NCBI GenBank assembly: GCA_958450365.1 | Contig: CAUEEP010000878.1 | Coordinates: 186,001-250,000, forward strand | Direction of reading: 5' to 3' | Length of the DNA stretch: 64,000 nt | Origin: Mesorhabditis belari | Taxonomy: Eukaryota; Nematoda; Chromadorea; Rhabditida; Rhabditidae | In this document: piece after piece, positions 1 through 12,244 of the stretch | How the letters are laid out: each line of letters opens with the position of its first letter | Numbering within the stretch: position 1 is the first letter of the stretch | Made by a program: the position numbers and the translations under genes | The notes under the pieces: model-generated | What the model saw: the letters and a program-made list of their open reading frames with translations, nothing else | Database searches by the model: none | Told to the model about the DNA's origin: nothing

Positions 1-3000
1 CTTTGATTTGATTCGGTTTGATGCGCGCTTGCGAAATCTGACCATTTCCTAGTTAGCTCATTTTTACCTGATGCATTTCTGAGCCAACATCAATTCCACA
101 GCTGTTCCAAGACCTTTTCTCCGATGATCCTCGAAAACGAATTGATTGTTAAAGAAGCCAGCCGGATCCAACATCTCGAACGCCACTGGTTCTCCATTGT
201 ACCGAATGCAAGCTGACGGAAGACGAGCTAACTTCGTGCTGAAATGAAGAGCTTAAGAACCGTTATTTACTAAAGCACACTGACAAATTGACATAATAAG
301 CTCAAAAAGTGTTTTTGGTGGCTTTCGCTTCGATATTTCTTTCCTTCTCTTTCTTCCTTTCTTTCTCTTTCTTCCTTTCTTTCTCTTTCTTCCTTTCTTT
401 CTCTTCCTCGTCTTTCTTATTTCTTCTTGTGGAAAAAAGGCGCTGTTAGCTCAGTGGTAGAGGATCGAGCAGAGCTGGTAAGCTAAGGGTTCAATGCCCC
501 ATCGGTTCCAAATTCTCTGCCATTCATTTTTCTACTTTATTAGATTACTATAGCTCAAATTTATTACTTTCATTTTCTAAAATTAGCTCTTGAGTCCAGA
601 ATCTCTTGTGTCTCTTGTGGCTAACATTAGCTCATTAGCTAACACACTACTAATATCACTTCTATTCTATAAAATTCTCTAGATAATAAGATTCAATTCA
701 ACTTATTCTATTTTGATGATATATTCTTACTCTATTATCTTCCTATTTTGACTATATTCTAAAGTTGTTTAGGTGAGTTAAATTCTTAAAATGATTAACA
801 GAATGTTTTTGAAGTCACACACGGTCAGTTGAAAAGGAAATTTTTGAGGAATGATTCAAAAAAGAAAAAAAACTCAGAAAACCAGAGAAAAGCTTTAAAA
901 AATTAGATAATAAATGTTATGGTTAATAAAAATTTCTATATAATTAGATTTATAATTAGCTTTATAATTAGCTTTATAATTAGCTTTATAATTAGCTAAT
1001 AAAACGCACATTGATTTACAATTGCGTATGATCTTTTGATTGCATTAAACATTGAAATCATGATTTGAATCACGTACATGTTCCTGGTAAACAATGAGAA
1101 TCGATTCAAAAAAAAACTCACGCAGTTTGCTCAATGTCTCCATCTTTTGCAAATTTCCACGTCGAATTTACCAGTTCAGCTTCCTCATACGGAGAAATCT
1201 CACTCTCCTCGTAACCGATTGGCACTTTTGGATCAACCTATGAACCTTTTGATATGAAAGGAGTCATATCAACCTTTTGATATGAAAAGAATCATATCAA
1301 CCTTTTAGTATGAAAAGAATGATATCAACCTTTTGATATTAAAAGAATCATATCAACCTTTTGTTAAGAAAAGAATGATATCAACCTCTTGATATTAAAA
1401 GAATCATATCAACCTTTTGATGTGAAAAGAATGATATCAAAATAATTGCAACAGTAAACCGTAAAATTCTGTTTTTATGAAAATTCCGAAATTTTTATGT
1501 TCAACTTAACGATGGTTAGTCTAAATTTTGATAACACTATTTGCTAAAGTTGACTTCGAAATTTTACGCTAAAAGTGAGAAGCTAAAAAGATAAGCTTTT
1601 AGGCTAAAAAGAAACCTGAAGTGTCAATTGCTCTTGATCGCGAGTCATATAGAAAAGATTGAGGCATAAATCTTCGGCGACCAGAGTTGATGTGTGCTTC
1701 TTCATCAGCCCAGAGTACTGTAAGCAAATAGATTAAGCAAATTGTTGCGTAACACGTAAACAAAACGTATGTCTTACTATATCAGCTTGAAAACATTCTG
1801 ATAAACATTCCGTAAACATTCTGATAACATTCTGATTCTGATACAAAGTGACACAAAAGTTCGAAGCCACCATGTTTTTCGGCCGTCAAATTCAGCTTTT
1901 AAGATAATAAAAAACTATCCAAAGCTATAAATTCTATTCTTATTCTTATAAAAGTTTTAATTATAGCACGCTTGTGTTAAATTTGATCAAGGCTTTTAAT
2001 TGGCTTTTAATCAAGCTGATCAAGGCTTTTAATTGGCTTTTAATCAAGCTGATCAAGGCTTTTAATTGGCTTTTAATCAAGCTGATCAAGGCTTTTAATT
2101 GGCAATATATCGCCAGAATCAACCCAAATGCCTAATCGCTTGAATTTCTCTTAAAAATCATCTGAATTTGATGAAATTTTTATTTAAACGTAGCCAGTCA
2201 AAAGGAATGAAATTTTTTAAAAGCTTTCTAGAAGAATAGCAAAATTTTAGGTTGATTGCAGCTGAAACGCAAAACTTATAGCTCTACAAAGTTGGCGAGT
2301 CGTAATCGGATTTCAAATTTTTGTCTGTTGTTTCACTTAAGAAAATAGGTTTATCTACTCGATGAGAAGGTTCTATTTTTGCGAAAAAATCTTTTCTAGA
2401 TCAAAATTTCATCTAGATTTCGAATTTCTAAACCGTTTTTTAAAGAATTTTCTGTTCGCCCTAAAAACGAGCGAAAATAAATACCCAAATTAAATACCCA
2501 AATTTTCAAGAGCTCAAAAATGGGTGTTTTTTTTCGATTTTCATCCGTTTTTGACGCCATTAAGCCTTTTTAATCTAAAACTATTGCTTAAAACCTTTGT
2601 AAATGTTTAAAAAGCTCAGCATTTTGCTATGCGAGAGTTGAAAAATATCGGCTAAAGCGAATTCTTCAATTGGAATAGATACGGCACTTATCCGGTAAAG
2701 GAACTAGCTTCCAAAGTAGCACTAGGACAAAAGCTATTCGATTAACGTGGTTTAACAACGTGGTTTACTTTTCAAACATACCAATTTCACAAGTTTCTCC
2801 TTTCCAATCATCAAATGTGGCCTCTCACTTCCCATGCAACCCAAGGCACGAAGACGAAACTCGCGAAGGCATTCGATGAACTCGTCAGCGATAAAAGAAG
2901 TCGAAGGCACATGTGCAACCATGCAATAAGCGCTAAAAGATTATTGGGAATTGAATTTTATTCTTCTTATTCTTCTCTACTCACTCAATGAACAAGTTGT

Positions 3001-3792
3001 CCTTCAACATGAACCAGTATTTTTTCGTTCCATGCTCTGGATAGGTGAAGACACGGATTGGTGACTCAGGAAATCTGAAAGATTGTTGTTATTGATTTAA
3101 ACTACCCTAAAGTCTTGAGTATAAGTTCTGCCCTAATTTACATTCGCTTTAATTGCTTTGAATTTCTTTTTGTTGGGTTTTTATACATTTTTATTGTTAT
3201 ATAAACTTTTATTATTGTTCTTGGAGCGCGGGATACTACAGGGTGACAGCCGATCACCATTGCTATTGGTTATGGATACATCCAGACGATAGTGTTGAAG
3301 AAGACGCTGGAAAGCATCTCTTTCGACCGTCGACGTGGACTTTGGCCGGATGAAGAGGCCAGGGAGGGATTCATAAGACTGAGCACCGGAGAGGAGCAGG
3401 GCGGACGCGCCGAGCCACGCCCGGAGCAACAAATAACAGCATAAAATTGCTATAACCCTCAATAAATTTACTTCTATTATTGTTCTTAAAAAGCAAAAAA
3501 GTTATGCTGCATCGGGGCTCGAACCCTCGACACACCGCACCGGAGACAGCCGTCAATTTGCATGCGAAAACCAAACAGAACTTAGACTCGCGACTTTAGG
3601 GTCAAATTATTGAACATCCGGATTCAAGCTAAGCTATCAAAGCTGAAATAAATCCAATGAAATTTGATTTGAGTAATACTTTGCTTCCATTTCCTGTCTG
3701 ATCGAGAAGTGAAAATAGATCAGATCTGGCGTGAGTTGTGTCTCCTTCAACGCCATTCTCCAGTCGGTTCTCGAGCGGATTTCGTGCAACAT
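1..3792 (-). CDS. GNAT-superfamily acyltransferase, GLYAT-like (3' end outside window)
   Basis: Seven exons can be joined in phase: 3792-3680, 3074-2985, 2932-2782, 1717-1616, 1237-1122, 238-68 and 37-1 (partial). All introns are GT-AG. The ATG at 3792 lies five bases after an ATTTTAG acceptor, suggesting spliced-leader trans-splicing. About 247 residues precede the last partial exon. Exon 6 encodes PSACIRYNGEPVAFEML followed by HRRKGLGTAVEL near residue 230. RRKGLG fits the R/QxxGxG/A acyl-CoA-binding loop of GNAT enzymes. Exon 2 carries VFTYPEHGTKKYWFM. The overall order resembles nematode glycine-N-acyltransferase-like proteins, which transfer an acyl group from acyl-CoA to an amine. The substrate cannot be told from sequence. 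Introns 4 and 5 hold minisatellites. The assignment of the last 37 bases is the weakest part. Confidence 0.78.
344..416. repeat. Polypyrimidine CTTTCTTTC tract
   Basis: A CTTTCTTTCTCTTTCTTC-type simple repeat lies in the intron between exons 6 and 5 of the acyltransferase-like gene. Confidence 0.8.
440..512 (+). pseudogene. tRNA-like relic
   Basis: An A-box-like segment (TTAGCTCAGTGGTAGAG) is followed about 35 bases later by a B-box-like GGTTCAATGCC. The predicted acceptor arms do not pair convincingly, so this is read as a tRNA-derived relic rather than a working tRNA gene. It sits in an intron on the strand opposite the gene. Confidence 0.4.
950..1003. repeat. 12-bp tandem repeat TTTATAATTAGC
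   Basis: About four direct copies of TTTATAATTAGC lie in an intron of the acyltransferase-like gene. Confidence 0.8.
1240..1442. repeat. ~28-bp minisatellite
   Basis: About seven imperfect copies of an AT-rich unit built on ATCAACCTTTTGATATGAAA. The array begins immediately after the exon 5 acceptor of the acyltransferase-like gene, on the intron side. Confidence 0.85.
1983..2106. repeat. 33-bp minisatellite
   Basis: Nearly four almost identical direct copies of a 33-bp unit built on AATCAAGCTGATCAAGGC and TTTTAATTGGC. They lie in the 1.06 kb intron between exons 3 and 4 of the acyltransferase-like gene. Confidence 0.9.
3488..3562 (-). pseudogene. tRNA-like relic with T-run
   Basis: On the minus strand a T-arm/B-box-like segment (GGGTTCGAGCCCC) is followed by a run of T that could act as a Pol III terminator. 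The D-arm half is not convincing. It lies upstream of exon 2 on the acyltransferase strand, in its first intron. Confidence 0.35.
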
Positions 3793-6217
3793 TTTATCTA
3801 AAATTATTGAATTTAGGAAATTTTAATAGTAAACAAGATTAAATCGATATATTAAGCTATAGGAAATTTTAAAAGTTTTGAGAAAAAGAAATGAAGGGTT
3901 TCAATGGGGAAAAAAACTGGAATTTCCATTTTTTGGCTTTGCTTTACTAATTGCTTTTAGTTTCTAATCGTACAACAGAAAAAAAGCTCAAAAAACAAAC
4001 AGCTTTTACAAAAAAGAACTGAAAACTTGATTTTTAGGTTCTTGGCCGCAACGATATTTGGCCAAGAAAGGGAAAGTAGAAGAGAAAAAGTAGAGAAATA
4101 GAAGAAAAAAAGTTTTGTCTACATTCAAATGACGAGTAAATGATCAAGCTGAAGGTGAAAAAGAGCCAATTTTGAATTAAAGTCAAGCTTAAGTTAGTAG
4201 TAAGTTATGAGTAGCTTTACTCAAGCTAATAGTAAGTGCTGTTTGAGTAAAATTATTCTGAAGATAATCCAAGAACAGACCGAAGGCTAGCTTTTGGCCT
4301 GGCTATTTTCAATGTACCTAATCAGATTTACAGTACTCCTATATACGCCAGAAACCAGGCTTGAATTAAATAAGTAAATAGAATCATAGAATTAAATAAA
4401 ATTGCCTGGGCTTAGTTAACTCCGTCTGGCGAAAGAGAGATCGTGGTGAGTTGTGGCGCATTAGCCATTATCCAGAGAGTTGTGGTGTAATGGCTAGCAC
4501 AGTTGCCCGGTAAGGTCGCGGGTTCGAGTCCCGGCGGTGCAGAAGCCTTTGATCTACCCTAGTCCCAACTGATTTGAATCCGGCTGATTTGAATTAAAGC
4601 ATTCCTGCTTTAAGCCGAACTTCATTCAGTACTTTTAAATTAAATTAAAATTAAAAAAGCCAGTTAAGCGGAAGTGCTAGCTCCGTTTTATCTAGGAAAA
4701 GTGCCCAAAAAGTGGCCAATTTCCCAAGCTTTCGAGGGTTTAATTTGTGGGCACTAGGCTAGTGAGACGGATTGGTTAAAGGGAAAAAGAAAGGACAACA
4801 GGAAAAGAGGCTAGACAGAAAAAAAGACAAAAAGACAAAAAGGCGAAAAAGGGGATCCTTTACACGACGACTTTCAAAGATGCAATTGTGAGTGGCCCGG
4901 GGGAAAGGAAGATCCCAATGAGAGGATGGGGATGAGAAAAGAGATGAGAAAAGCGATGAGAAAAGGCAAAAGAAATGGGGAAACCCTGTCTTTGCGCTAT
5001 CTCAAAGAACACTTTTTTGATTTCGTCAGAAATGAATGATAATGAGGTGAGTGATAGTGAGGTGTGCAAGGTACAAATTCCGATGGTTCTCTGTAAAGCA
5101 AAGATAAGTACAATGATTCTCTGTAAAGGTTGAATCAAGTAAAATCAAGTGAACTCGTAATTAGAGTCAAAATCAGACTTTCTCTTTAGATTTGGTTTGT
5201 TGATTTATATTTGATTCAACAGTCAACATTGAACTGATTTATATTTGATTTATCAATGTTGACTTTTGATTCGTTTAATCGAGAATCAGAATCAGCTTTA
5301 GTGTTGAATTGGGGGAAAGAATCAGTGAAATCGACTTTAGAATTAAAATCTTCAGAATCTTTTTGTGCTTTTATGCTTTTTAAAAGTTGATATTGTTCAA
5401 AACTATTCAACAATTCATTTAAATAAAGTAAAGTCCTTTAATGCTAATGTCAATGTTAATCCAACGATGTTAATCCAAAATTGATCTCAACTTTGAGTTG
5501 TTTTCAACTCAAAAGCTCAACAATCAAAAGCCCTTTGACAGTTTAGTTGTTTTCAAAAGTTACATAAAGATTAATCATCGTTAAAGTATTGTTTAAGACT
5601 GCAGCACTAGTATAGGAATATATTTTATGATAGATGCGAATGGCAATGGTAATGGCTCTTGGTTAACATCTATCTTCTATTTAAACCATCAATCTCTTCA
5701 AGATCTAGAGCCCTTAATCTTTAAAGATCTGTGATGAAAGAAAAGGAAGGGATGACTCAAAATCCAGTCTTTAAAAATTATTCAAAAAAGACTTTCCCTG
5801 GGCTGATAAACACTTCAACGAAAAGGGAAATGCAGACAAAACATTCGGGCAAAAATAAACAAAGACGATCTTCAAAGATTTCTGTGGAAAAAGGGACGGC
5901 TGAAATGGCGGAGAAAAGCCCGCTTCTCTTTCCGTTCTTGCTTTTTTTCTGATGCAATATCATAGACCACTTTCGGAATGTAAATTGAGTGGGCAAAAGT
6001 GTGATGAAATCTTTTTAAAGAGCTTAAAACTCTAGACCGTCTCTAGTTAAAAATAGTATGCAAAAAACTGGCATGACAAAGATCTCTATTGAAGCTCAAG
6101 ATAAGTTTTCTTATTAATCAAATCTTTTTCGCTCAGTAGTTCGGCTAGTTCAGTAGTTCGGCTAGTACAATAGTTTGGCTAGTTCAATCTGTACCTATAG
6201 CCTTACTATTTTTAATT
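3793..6217. other. Intergenic, no supported gene
   Basis: AT-rich sequence upstream of the acyltransferase-like gene. Apart from a tRNA-like relic at 4478-4545, only short open frames without good splice sites or protein-like composition are visible on either strand. Confidence 0.5.
4478..4545 (+). pseudogene. tRNA-like relic
   Basis: A-box-like TGGTGTAATGGCTAGCAC and B-box-like GGTTCGAGTCCCG are separated by a tRNA-like distance. The 3' part is well preserved, but the acceptor stem does not pair cleanly and no convincing anticodon arm forms by eye. The call is degenerate tRNA or tRNA-derived repeat. Confidence 0.45.
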
Positions 6218-6304
6218 ATGGTTATTCCAAGTAACCAAAGCCAAGCTAGACAAGATCAAAAATTAGATCCAAGACTGGCTTCTGGCTTTTCCCCAGGGAC
6301 TTTT

Positions 6305-6630
6305 TGTGGATCAGGCTTGCAAGAAAGTCAAACAAGTCAAGATCAGGCTTGCAAGAAAGTCAAAAAAGTCAAGATCAGGCTTGAGCAAAGCCAAACAAGT
6401 CAAGATCAGGCTTGCAAGAAAGTCAAAAAAGTCAAGATCAGGCTTGAGCAAAGCCAAACAAGTCAAGATCAGGCTTGCAACAAAGCCAAACAATTCAAGA
6501 TCAGGCTTGCAAGAAAGCCAAACAATTCAAGGTCAGGCTTGCAAGAAAGCCAAACAATTCAAGATCAGGCTTGCAAGAAAGCCAAACAATTCAAGGTCAG
6601 GCTTGCAAGAAAGCCAAGCCAAGTCAGACA
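6305..6630. repeat. 31-32 bp minisatellite, locus 1
   Basis: About ten direct copies of a 31-32 bp unit that starts GATCAGGCTTG and contains AAAGCCAAACAA. Two sub-types alternate (GCAAGAAAGTC and GAGCAAAGCC), and the 3' part is dominated by an AACAATTCAA variant. The long open frames across this block are a consequence of the repeat and are not called as genes. The same unit recurs at 8270-8355. Confidence 0.9.
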
Positions 6631-6659
6631 AGTCTGCTTTTAACAGAAAATTCTGACAA

Positions 6660-7423
6660 TCTTTTATAAAAACACGGGAAAATTTCTAGTGAGTTAGAGC
6701 CGAAACTCATTTCTATACTTTAAAAGTAGGACATGAAAAACGCAACCAATTCCTCGAGATGAAGCAAAGAAGAGAGCAATGAAATGGACGTGGACTGGGG
6801 GAAGTCTGGGGGAAGCCCCATCCACCCCTCTTCGCCTCTCCTCACCCCCTTCCCCCTCGGGCGCTCTTCCTCTCCTCCTTTGCCCTTTCTTGGCCCTCCC
6901 CATTTCCCCGATGGACCCCGTTTTTTTTTCTCTCTAATTCATCCCTTTTTAACCCCATTTCTCCAAATCTCTCCTTTTCCCTCAATATTTTCCGTCTAGG
7001 AAACCTTCTCGGTCAAATGGGATGTAGATCTTTGAAATGCAAAATTATTGATGCAATTTTCTCCTCCTCTCTTCTTCTGACATTTGGGGATTAGGTGACT
7101 ATTGTTTTATTGAAAATGACTTATACAATTCTATGAATATTTTCCCTGTTTTAACTCCATTCAATCAGGTGTGCGTGAGAGTTTTCTTTTTTGAACTCTT
7201 TTTGAGTTTTGAGGCGAACGCCTGAATCGATTAAAGTTTTCCCCATGGGAAAAGTGGGTAAACAATTAGTTTTTAAGTGAATGAATCGAAAAGACAATCA
7301 GTTGGCTGGACATTAGAAAGTTTATAGACAAAAATGAGTGCTGAGGTAGGGCAAATCTTTTGATGAGTTTTGAGGTAGTATGGTAGTCAAGATTTACGCG
7401 GTGGTTACCCGGTTAACCATCCG
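6660..7423. other. Intergenic with C/T-rich block
   Basis: No supported gene. The block at about 6800-6900 is strongly C/T-rich on the plus strand; its open frames are compositional. Similar C-rich blocks occur near 21150-21200 and 26190-26270. Confidence 0.5.
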
Positions 7424-7959
7424 TTAAAATCTTGAAACCTCTAGAACTCCCAAGTTGAACAGGAAAAAAAGATTCAAAACTTTGCCATCACAGGAACAAA
7501 ATCCAGGAAAAGTTGTTAAAATAATCGAAAAATCATAGATGGATGGGATGCTCAAATCTTCTAACATTGTTTCAACATTTATATCAAAATCTTCCGGTTG
7601 GTTTACAAAAATTTGTTGATCTAAACTTGAGTTTGAACTAGGCCAAAGCTGCAAAACTCCAACTTGAACTAGGCCAAAGCTGCAAAACTCCAACTTGAAC
7701 TAGTCCAAACTGCAAAACTCCAACTTGAACTAGTCCAAAGCTGCAAAACTTTAAATAAGCTTAGGTCAACGTTTAAGCTTACGGTACCCAAGTCAAACAC
7801 CAGAAAATGATATCTCCCAGCGAGATTTGTCAACTTTCTTTTGAGTGCTGTAAAGCATTTGTGCTTCTTGCCAATCCGCTCTCGAAAAATCTTCAAAAGT
7901 TGGAAATTTGAGTCAAAGAGAAAAAGCCGTTCTCGAGCTTTTTGGTCTCTCGACGCCAT
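7424..7959 (-). CDS. Hypothetical protein, two exons, 122 aa
   Basis: Exon 1 is 7959-7788 (ATG, 57 codons plus one base) and exon 2 is 7620-7424. The phase joins cleanly at a split Asp codon. Donor is G|GTACC (weak) and acceptor GTTTAG. The protein starts MASRDQKARERLFLFDSN, is basic and charged, and the second exon is acidic (EDFDINVETMLEDL). I do not recognise a family. The intron holds a ~30-bp tandem repeat that also stays open, giving alternative unspliced frames. Composition and phase agreement suggest a real gene, but the donor is weak and no poly(A) signal was assigned. Confidence 0.45.
7648..7748. repeat. ~30-bp tandem repeat in intron
   Basis: Three to four copies of a unit containing ACTCCAACTTGAACTAG and CCAAAGCTGCAAA. 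It lies inside the intron of the hypothetical minus-strand gene. Confidence 0.85.
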
Positions 7960-8269
7960 CGTTTGGTTGCCAGGGATTTGACGTTTTTTTTCCTTTTCCT
8001 CTGCTCAACACTTGTGAGCGTTTTGTTTCAAGAGCAGATGGGGAAGCTGGTAAACATTAGTTCGAAATTGTTAAGCGTTTAAAATAAACCAAATACATGA
8101 GTTTGAAGTTTTTGAGAGAAATAACAATAACGAAAAGAAATAACACTGAACAATGCAGTGCAGTGAGTCTATGAAAGGCTTAAATTGGTTGTTTTGGTGT
8201 GTTTTGGTGTTGGTTTGCAGTATGGATTATGTCATGGGTACATAATACATACTGCAATGTTTGTAGGTG

Positions 8270-8355
8270 CAGAAACAAGTCAAGATCAGGCTTGAGCAAA
8301 GCCAAACAAGTCAAGATTAGGCTTGAGCAAAGCCAAACAAGTCAAGATCAGGTTT
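8270..8355. repeat. 31-bp minisatellite, locus 2
   Basis: Two to three copies of the same 31-bp unit as at 6305-6630 (GATCAGGCTTGAGCAAAGCC), just upstream of a foldback element. Confidence 0.9.
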
Positions 8356-8426
8356 TTTTGCTAGTTATTCGACCACCAAGACAAAATTTACGGAAAAAAG
8401 TAGCTTTTACACATTCACAACATTCA

Positions 8427-8785
8427 CACGGTGGCCCATAATTATGGTGCCGCACTTCAGAGGACCTAGATTGGCCAAGATTTGCTCAATCGTTCTGATT
8501 TTTCTAGAGGTAACTCTTAAGTATATCTCCTAGAACGGTGCTCATTATCTAATCGATTTAAGCTTTCAGTTTTTTTATATAGTCTTCCAAAAATCCTCTG
8601 AGCGAAACTCGGCTCTTAACTTTGGAAAGTTATATAAAAAAGCTGAAAGCTTGAATCGATTAGATAATGAGCACCGTTCTAGGAGATATACTTAAAATTC
8701 ATTTCCAGAAAAATCAGAACGATTGACCAAATTTTGGCCAATCTAGGCCCTCTGAACTGCGGCGCTATAATTGTGGGCCACCCTG
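8427..8785. mobile_element. Foldback MITE, CAGGGTGGCCC family
   Basis: A 359-bp element with inverted arms of about 160-170 bp. The right end reads ...GGGCCACCCTG followed by TA. The left end, CACGGTGGCCCATAATTATG, matches the reverse complement of the right end with few changes. A TA follows the right end but not the left, so the target duplication is only half visible. There is no coding capacity. Degenerate copies of the arm lie at 9287-9640 and 9655-9740. Confidence 0.85.
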
Positions 8786-8924
8786 TATAATCCACCGATG
8801 AAAATCAGACTTTTTGAGATCGCTTGAACTGAAAATTTGTCACAGGGTTTTCGAAGATGAGAAGCTGACATCCGTTTTTTTAAATTCACTCAAAAAACGC
8901 GGGGAAAGTTGTCTTTTATCTTAA

Positions 8925-8966
8925 TCGGAAGGTCGAGGGTTCGAACCCCACATGCGACATGGTCAC
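8925..8966 (+). pseudogene. tRNA-like 3' half
   Basis: A T-arm/B-box-like GAGGGTTCGAACCCC with no convincing 5' half. Taken as a tRNA-derived relic. Confidence 0.35.
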
Positions 8967-9286
8967 CCCCTTCGGATTTCCTTTCCCTTCGGGTTGAGAG
9001 GTTTTCTGGAGGGCAGTCCGGTGGTTGTTCTTTAAAGTTCTTTAAAGTGAGAGTTCTTTAAAGTGACAAGCCACTCCTTCATCGTCATCTTCCCTTCACC
9101 ACCAAAAAAGCTATTTAGTTCCCCATTGAGCTTAGGGTTAGGGAGCCGTCTGTCATGACGTGGGTTAAGTTAAGATATAGCCTAGTATTGTGTGTGTCGT
9201 TGTATTGTGATTGATATATTTCGTGTATGCGATAAATTCACCACTGGTAGCCCCAGTCGGTATTTTTTTTTTAAAGTCGCCAGGTG

Positions 9287-9740
9287 GATCAAGGGGTGGC
9301 CCACAATTATAGCGCCGCAGTTCAGAGGGCCTAGATTCGCCAAAATTTGGTCAATCGTCTGATTTTCTGGAAGGAATCTTAAGATATCTCTAGAACGGCT
9401 CATTATCTATCGATCAGCTTTCAGCCTTTTTATATAACCCCCAAAGTTGAGAGTCGAGGTCGCTCAGAGGATTTTGGAAGACATATAAAAACTGAAAGCT
9501 TAAATCGAAGAAATGAGCACCGCTAGAGAAACTTAGATTCACCCAGAAATCAGAACGATGATGCAATTTGGCAAATCTAGCCTCTGAAGTAGGCTATGGG
9601 AAGGAGCTGACATCAGTTTTTTAATTCACAAAAACGAGGGAATCGCCAGGTGGATCAAGGGGTGGCCCACAATTATAGCGCCGCAGTTCAGAGGGCCTAG
9701 ATTGGCCAAAATTTGGTCAATCGTTCTGATTTAAATTCAC
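9287..9740. mobile_element. Degenerate CAGGGTGGCCC-family foldback copies
   Basis: The arm sequence (GGGTGGCCCACAATTATAGC) appears at 9293 and again at 9658, with intervening degraded arms. Short flanking phrases such as AATCGCCAGGTGGATCAA are repeated around the copies, suggesting local duplication after insertion. Confidence 0.7.
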
Positions 9741-10369
9741 TCAAAAAACGCAGGGAAAATCGCCAGGTGGATCAACTTCAAGATATGCTTTCAGCTTTCT
9801 AACAATTTTTTCAAATTCAAAGTAATTTACTTTTTCTCACATTTCTTGCAAAAAAGCTAAACTAAAGATTGGCTCCCGAAATGCCATAAATACCAGAAAT
9901 GCCGAAATGCCATAATTACAACGCTGCTATTGATTCAAAAAAAGAGCTATACGATTTTACAAAAAGTACACTTTCAATTTTTTCCAAGATATACTATTAG
10001 TGCCAACAAATGTACCATCCAAACATTTAAACGAATTCCAGGTGAAAATTCAGGTGAAAAGATGAAAAGCTCAAGCTTTTTTAGATGTTTATTTTTAAGC
10101 ACTTGAGCTACAGTAGTTATTTTGCCAAACGATGTATCAAGCAAAACATCGAGTGATGATTTAATGATGTTCTTTCGATCCCAATTTTCTTTTCGTTGTA
10201 GCCCTTTTATCAAAAATCGTATAGAAAAAATGAATGAGAGAATTAGACCAAAAATTTTGCTCTCAGAAATAAAGCGTAATGGACTAGAGAACTCCCAAAG
10301 GTGAGAGATAAAAAGAGCTCAAAATATCACTCAAGATTTGATTGGTACTTATGAGTCTACTTAAAGTTT

Positions 10370-11470
10370 TTGAAATTTTGGGTTGGGGAGGATGAAATTA
10401 TGCCGACTTTCAAAGAAACTTTTATAAAATCAAGTAGTCTTTATCAAATAACAAATAGTATCATTCTAAAGCTCACTTATTTTTCTACAAATCATATTTG
10501 AAATAGAACTTCAAAGAGCGTTGATCATTGAAAAAATTCTAAAAGTCTTTAAGGAGGCGCCCAAATTGAGACTGATTCTTACCAAAACCGAATTATTGGG
10601 TTACGGAGTATGAAATGGTGCCGACTTTCAAAGAAACTCTTATAAAATCAAATAGTCTTTATCAAATAACAAATATTATCATTCTAAAGCTCACTTATTT
10701 CTCTAAAAAAATCATATTTGAACTAGAACTTCAAAAAGCAATTTAATAAAAGCAAATTTTTCAGAAAACCTATAAATCATCATTTAGAGAAAATGCGTCA
10801 GTCATTTTCACAAAAACCAAACATTGCACCCAGAGCAGCTCTTGAACTCAACGATCTTCCCATGCTCTGTTCGCTGTTCGTTGAGTCATAGCTGGTCCAG
10901 GAAAGTTTGAGAACAAATTGTTGATCTTGTTGATCTCATCATTGAACAAATTCTAAAAGTCTTTAAGGAGGCGCCTAAATTGAGACTGATTCTTACGAAA
11001 ACCGAATTATTGAGTTGAGAAGTTTGAAATAGTGCCGACTTTCAAAGAAACTTTTATAAAATCAAATAGTCTTTATCAAATAACAAATAGTATCATTCTA
11101 AAGCTCACTTATTTCTCTAAAAAATCATATTTGAACTAGAACTTCAAAAAGCGCCTCAATTTAATAAAAGATAATCTTTTTCAGAAAACCTATAAATCGT
11201 CATTTAGAGAAAATGACTGACAAGATCGCTATAAAAATTTGGCTACTTATGTAACTGAATGTGCTCTAACTTATTTATTTTGACGTCAATTTAAGTTTAT
11301 GTGAAAGAAACGAGTCAAACGACAAATCGAACTTCTTGTCATTTTCACTGACATTTGATTTAGGAACCCACAAAACACAAATCCACAAAACACAAAACCA
11401 CAAAACAAAAGCCTTTCGGAATCTCTCAAAAGCCATTTTTGGGAGATGAGGACCACCGGCCTCATCTCCC
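10370..11470. repeat. Repeat block, inverted relative to 13.4-14.3 kb
   Basis: Contains at least three copies of a ~200-bp module with GCCGACTTTCAAAGAAACT and GTATCATTCTAAAGCTCAC. Read on the minus strand, this block resembles 13395-14260 and 16840-17700. No protein family is recognised; its short frames are not called as genes. Confidence 0.75.
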
Positions 11471-11479
11471 AAAAATCGG

Positions 11480-11600
11480 CCTCCTACGATCGATAATGCA
11501 GTACTTAAAAAGGCGATCGAAATTGATCCTCGACAAACTACACGTGAACTTGCAGAAATATTTGGAATAAGCCCTCAAAAACGCGCATTTATAACTGAAT
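11480..11600 (+). mobile_element. Mariner transposase fragment (HTH region)
   Basis: One frame encodes PTIDNAVLKKAIEIDP followed by TTRELAEIFGIS. This is typical of the second helix-turn-helix of mariner transposases. Only about 35 residues survive, with no terminal repeats visible. It is a relic. Confidence 0.7.
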
Positions 11601-12244
11601 ATGGAGAAACTAAATAAACTGAATAAAACCTAATACAAACATTGAATATGGAGCTTTTAAGCGTTCCAGAAAAGTCGCCGCCATCTCATACTCCTCAACT
11701 CAATAATAACTTTAGACAAGAAATTTAAACAAGAAACAAACAAAACAGTCTCCACTGGTCAAGGAAATGAAGAACAGTCAAGGAAAGGAAGAACAGTCAG
11801 TCATTTGTTTGAAAATCGTTGAGCAAACTTCTAAAGGTTTGGCTTAAAGCATAAAGCCTTAAAACTCGCCATGCATACTGTAACTTTTTGTTAAAATTGA
11901 TCAAAAACTGCTCAAAAACTGCTCAAATACGATGCAAATTTGTTTCAGTGAACAAAGAAGAAAAGAAAGGAAATCAAATTTCCGAACTTCAATCCAACGA
12001 AATGTCGGAAGTGTTCCCGAAAAAGGAAACGAAATCAAAAATGGAATCAAATGGAAAAAAATGCTCAGGGACCTCGTCAGAATTTTTCATTTTTTTTCTA
12101 TCTTTTTCTATCACGAGAAATTCGAAATCATATTTTACCTAAACATGAATGAATTTTTATTAATGACAAATCTCAATGGTAGTATTTTCATGTTCTAAAA
12201 AAATTGCAATTCAATCAAATCAAGTACTCAAAAATTTCGGTAAT

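Noticed and set aside
440..512. Functional tRNA gene
   Set aside because: The acceptor stem does not pair, although both internal boxes are recognisable.
4860..5413. 92-aa and 65-aa minus frames
   Set aside because: Low-complexity composition, no splice signals, no family resemblance.
6218..6669. Overlapping Lys/Gln/Ser-rich frames
   Set aside because: They follow the 31-bp tandem repeat in several frames.
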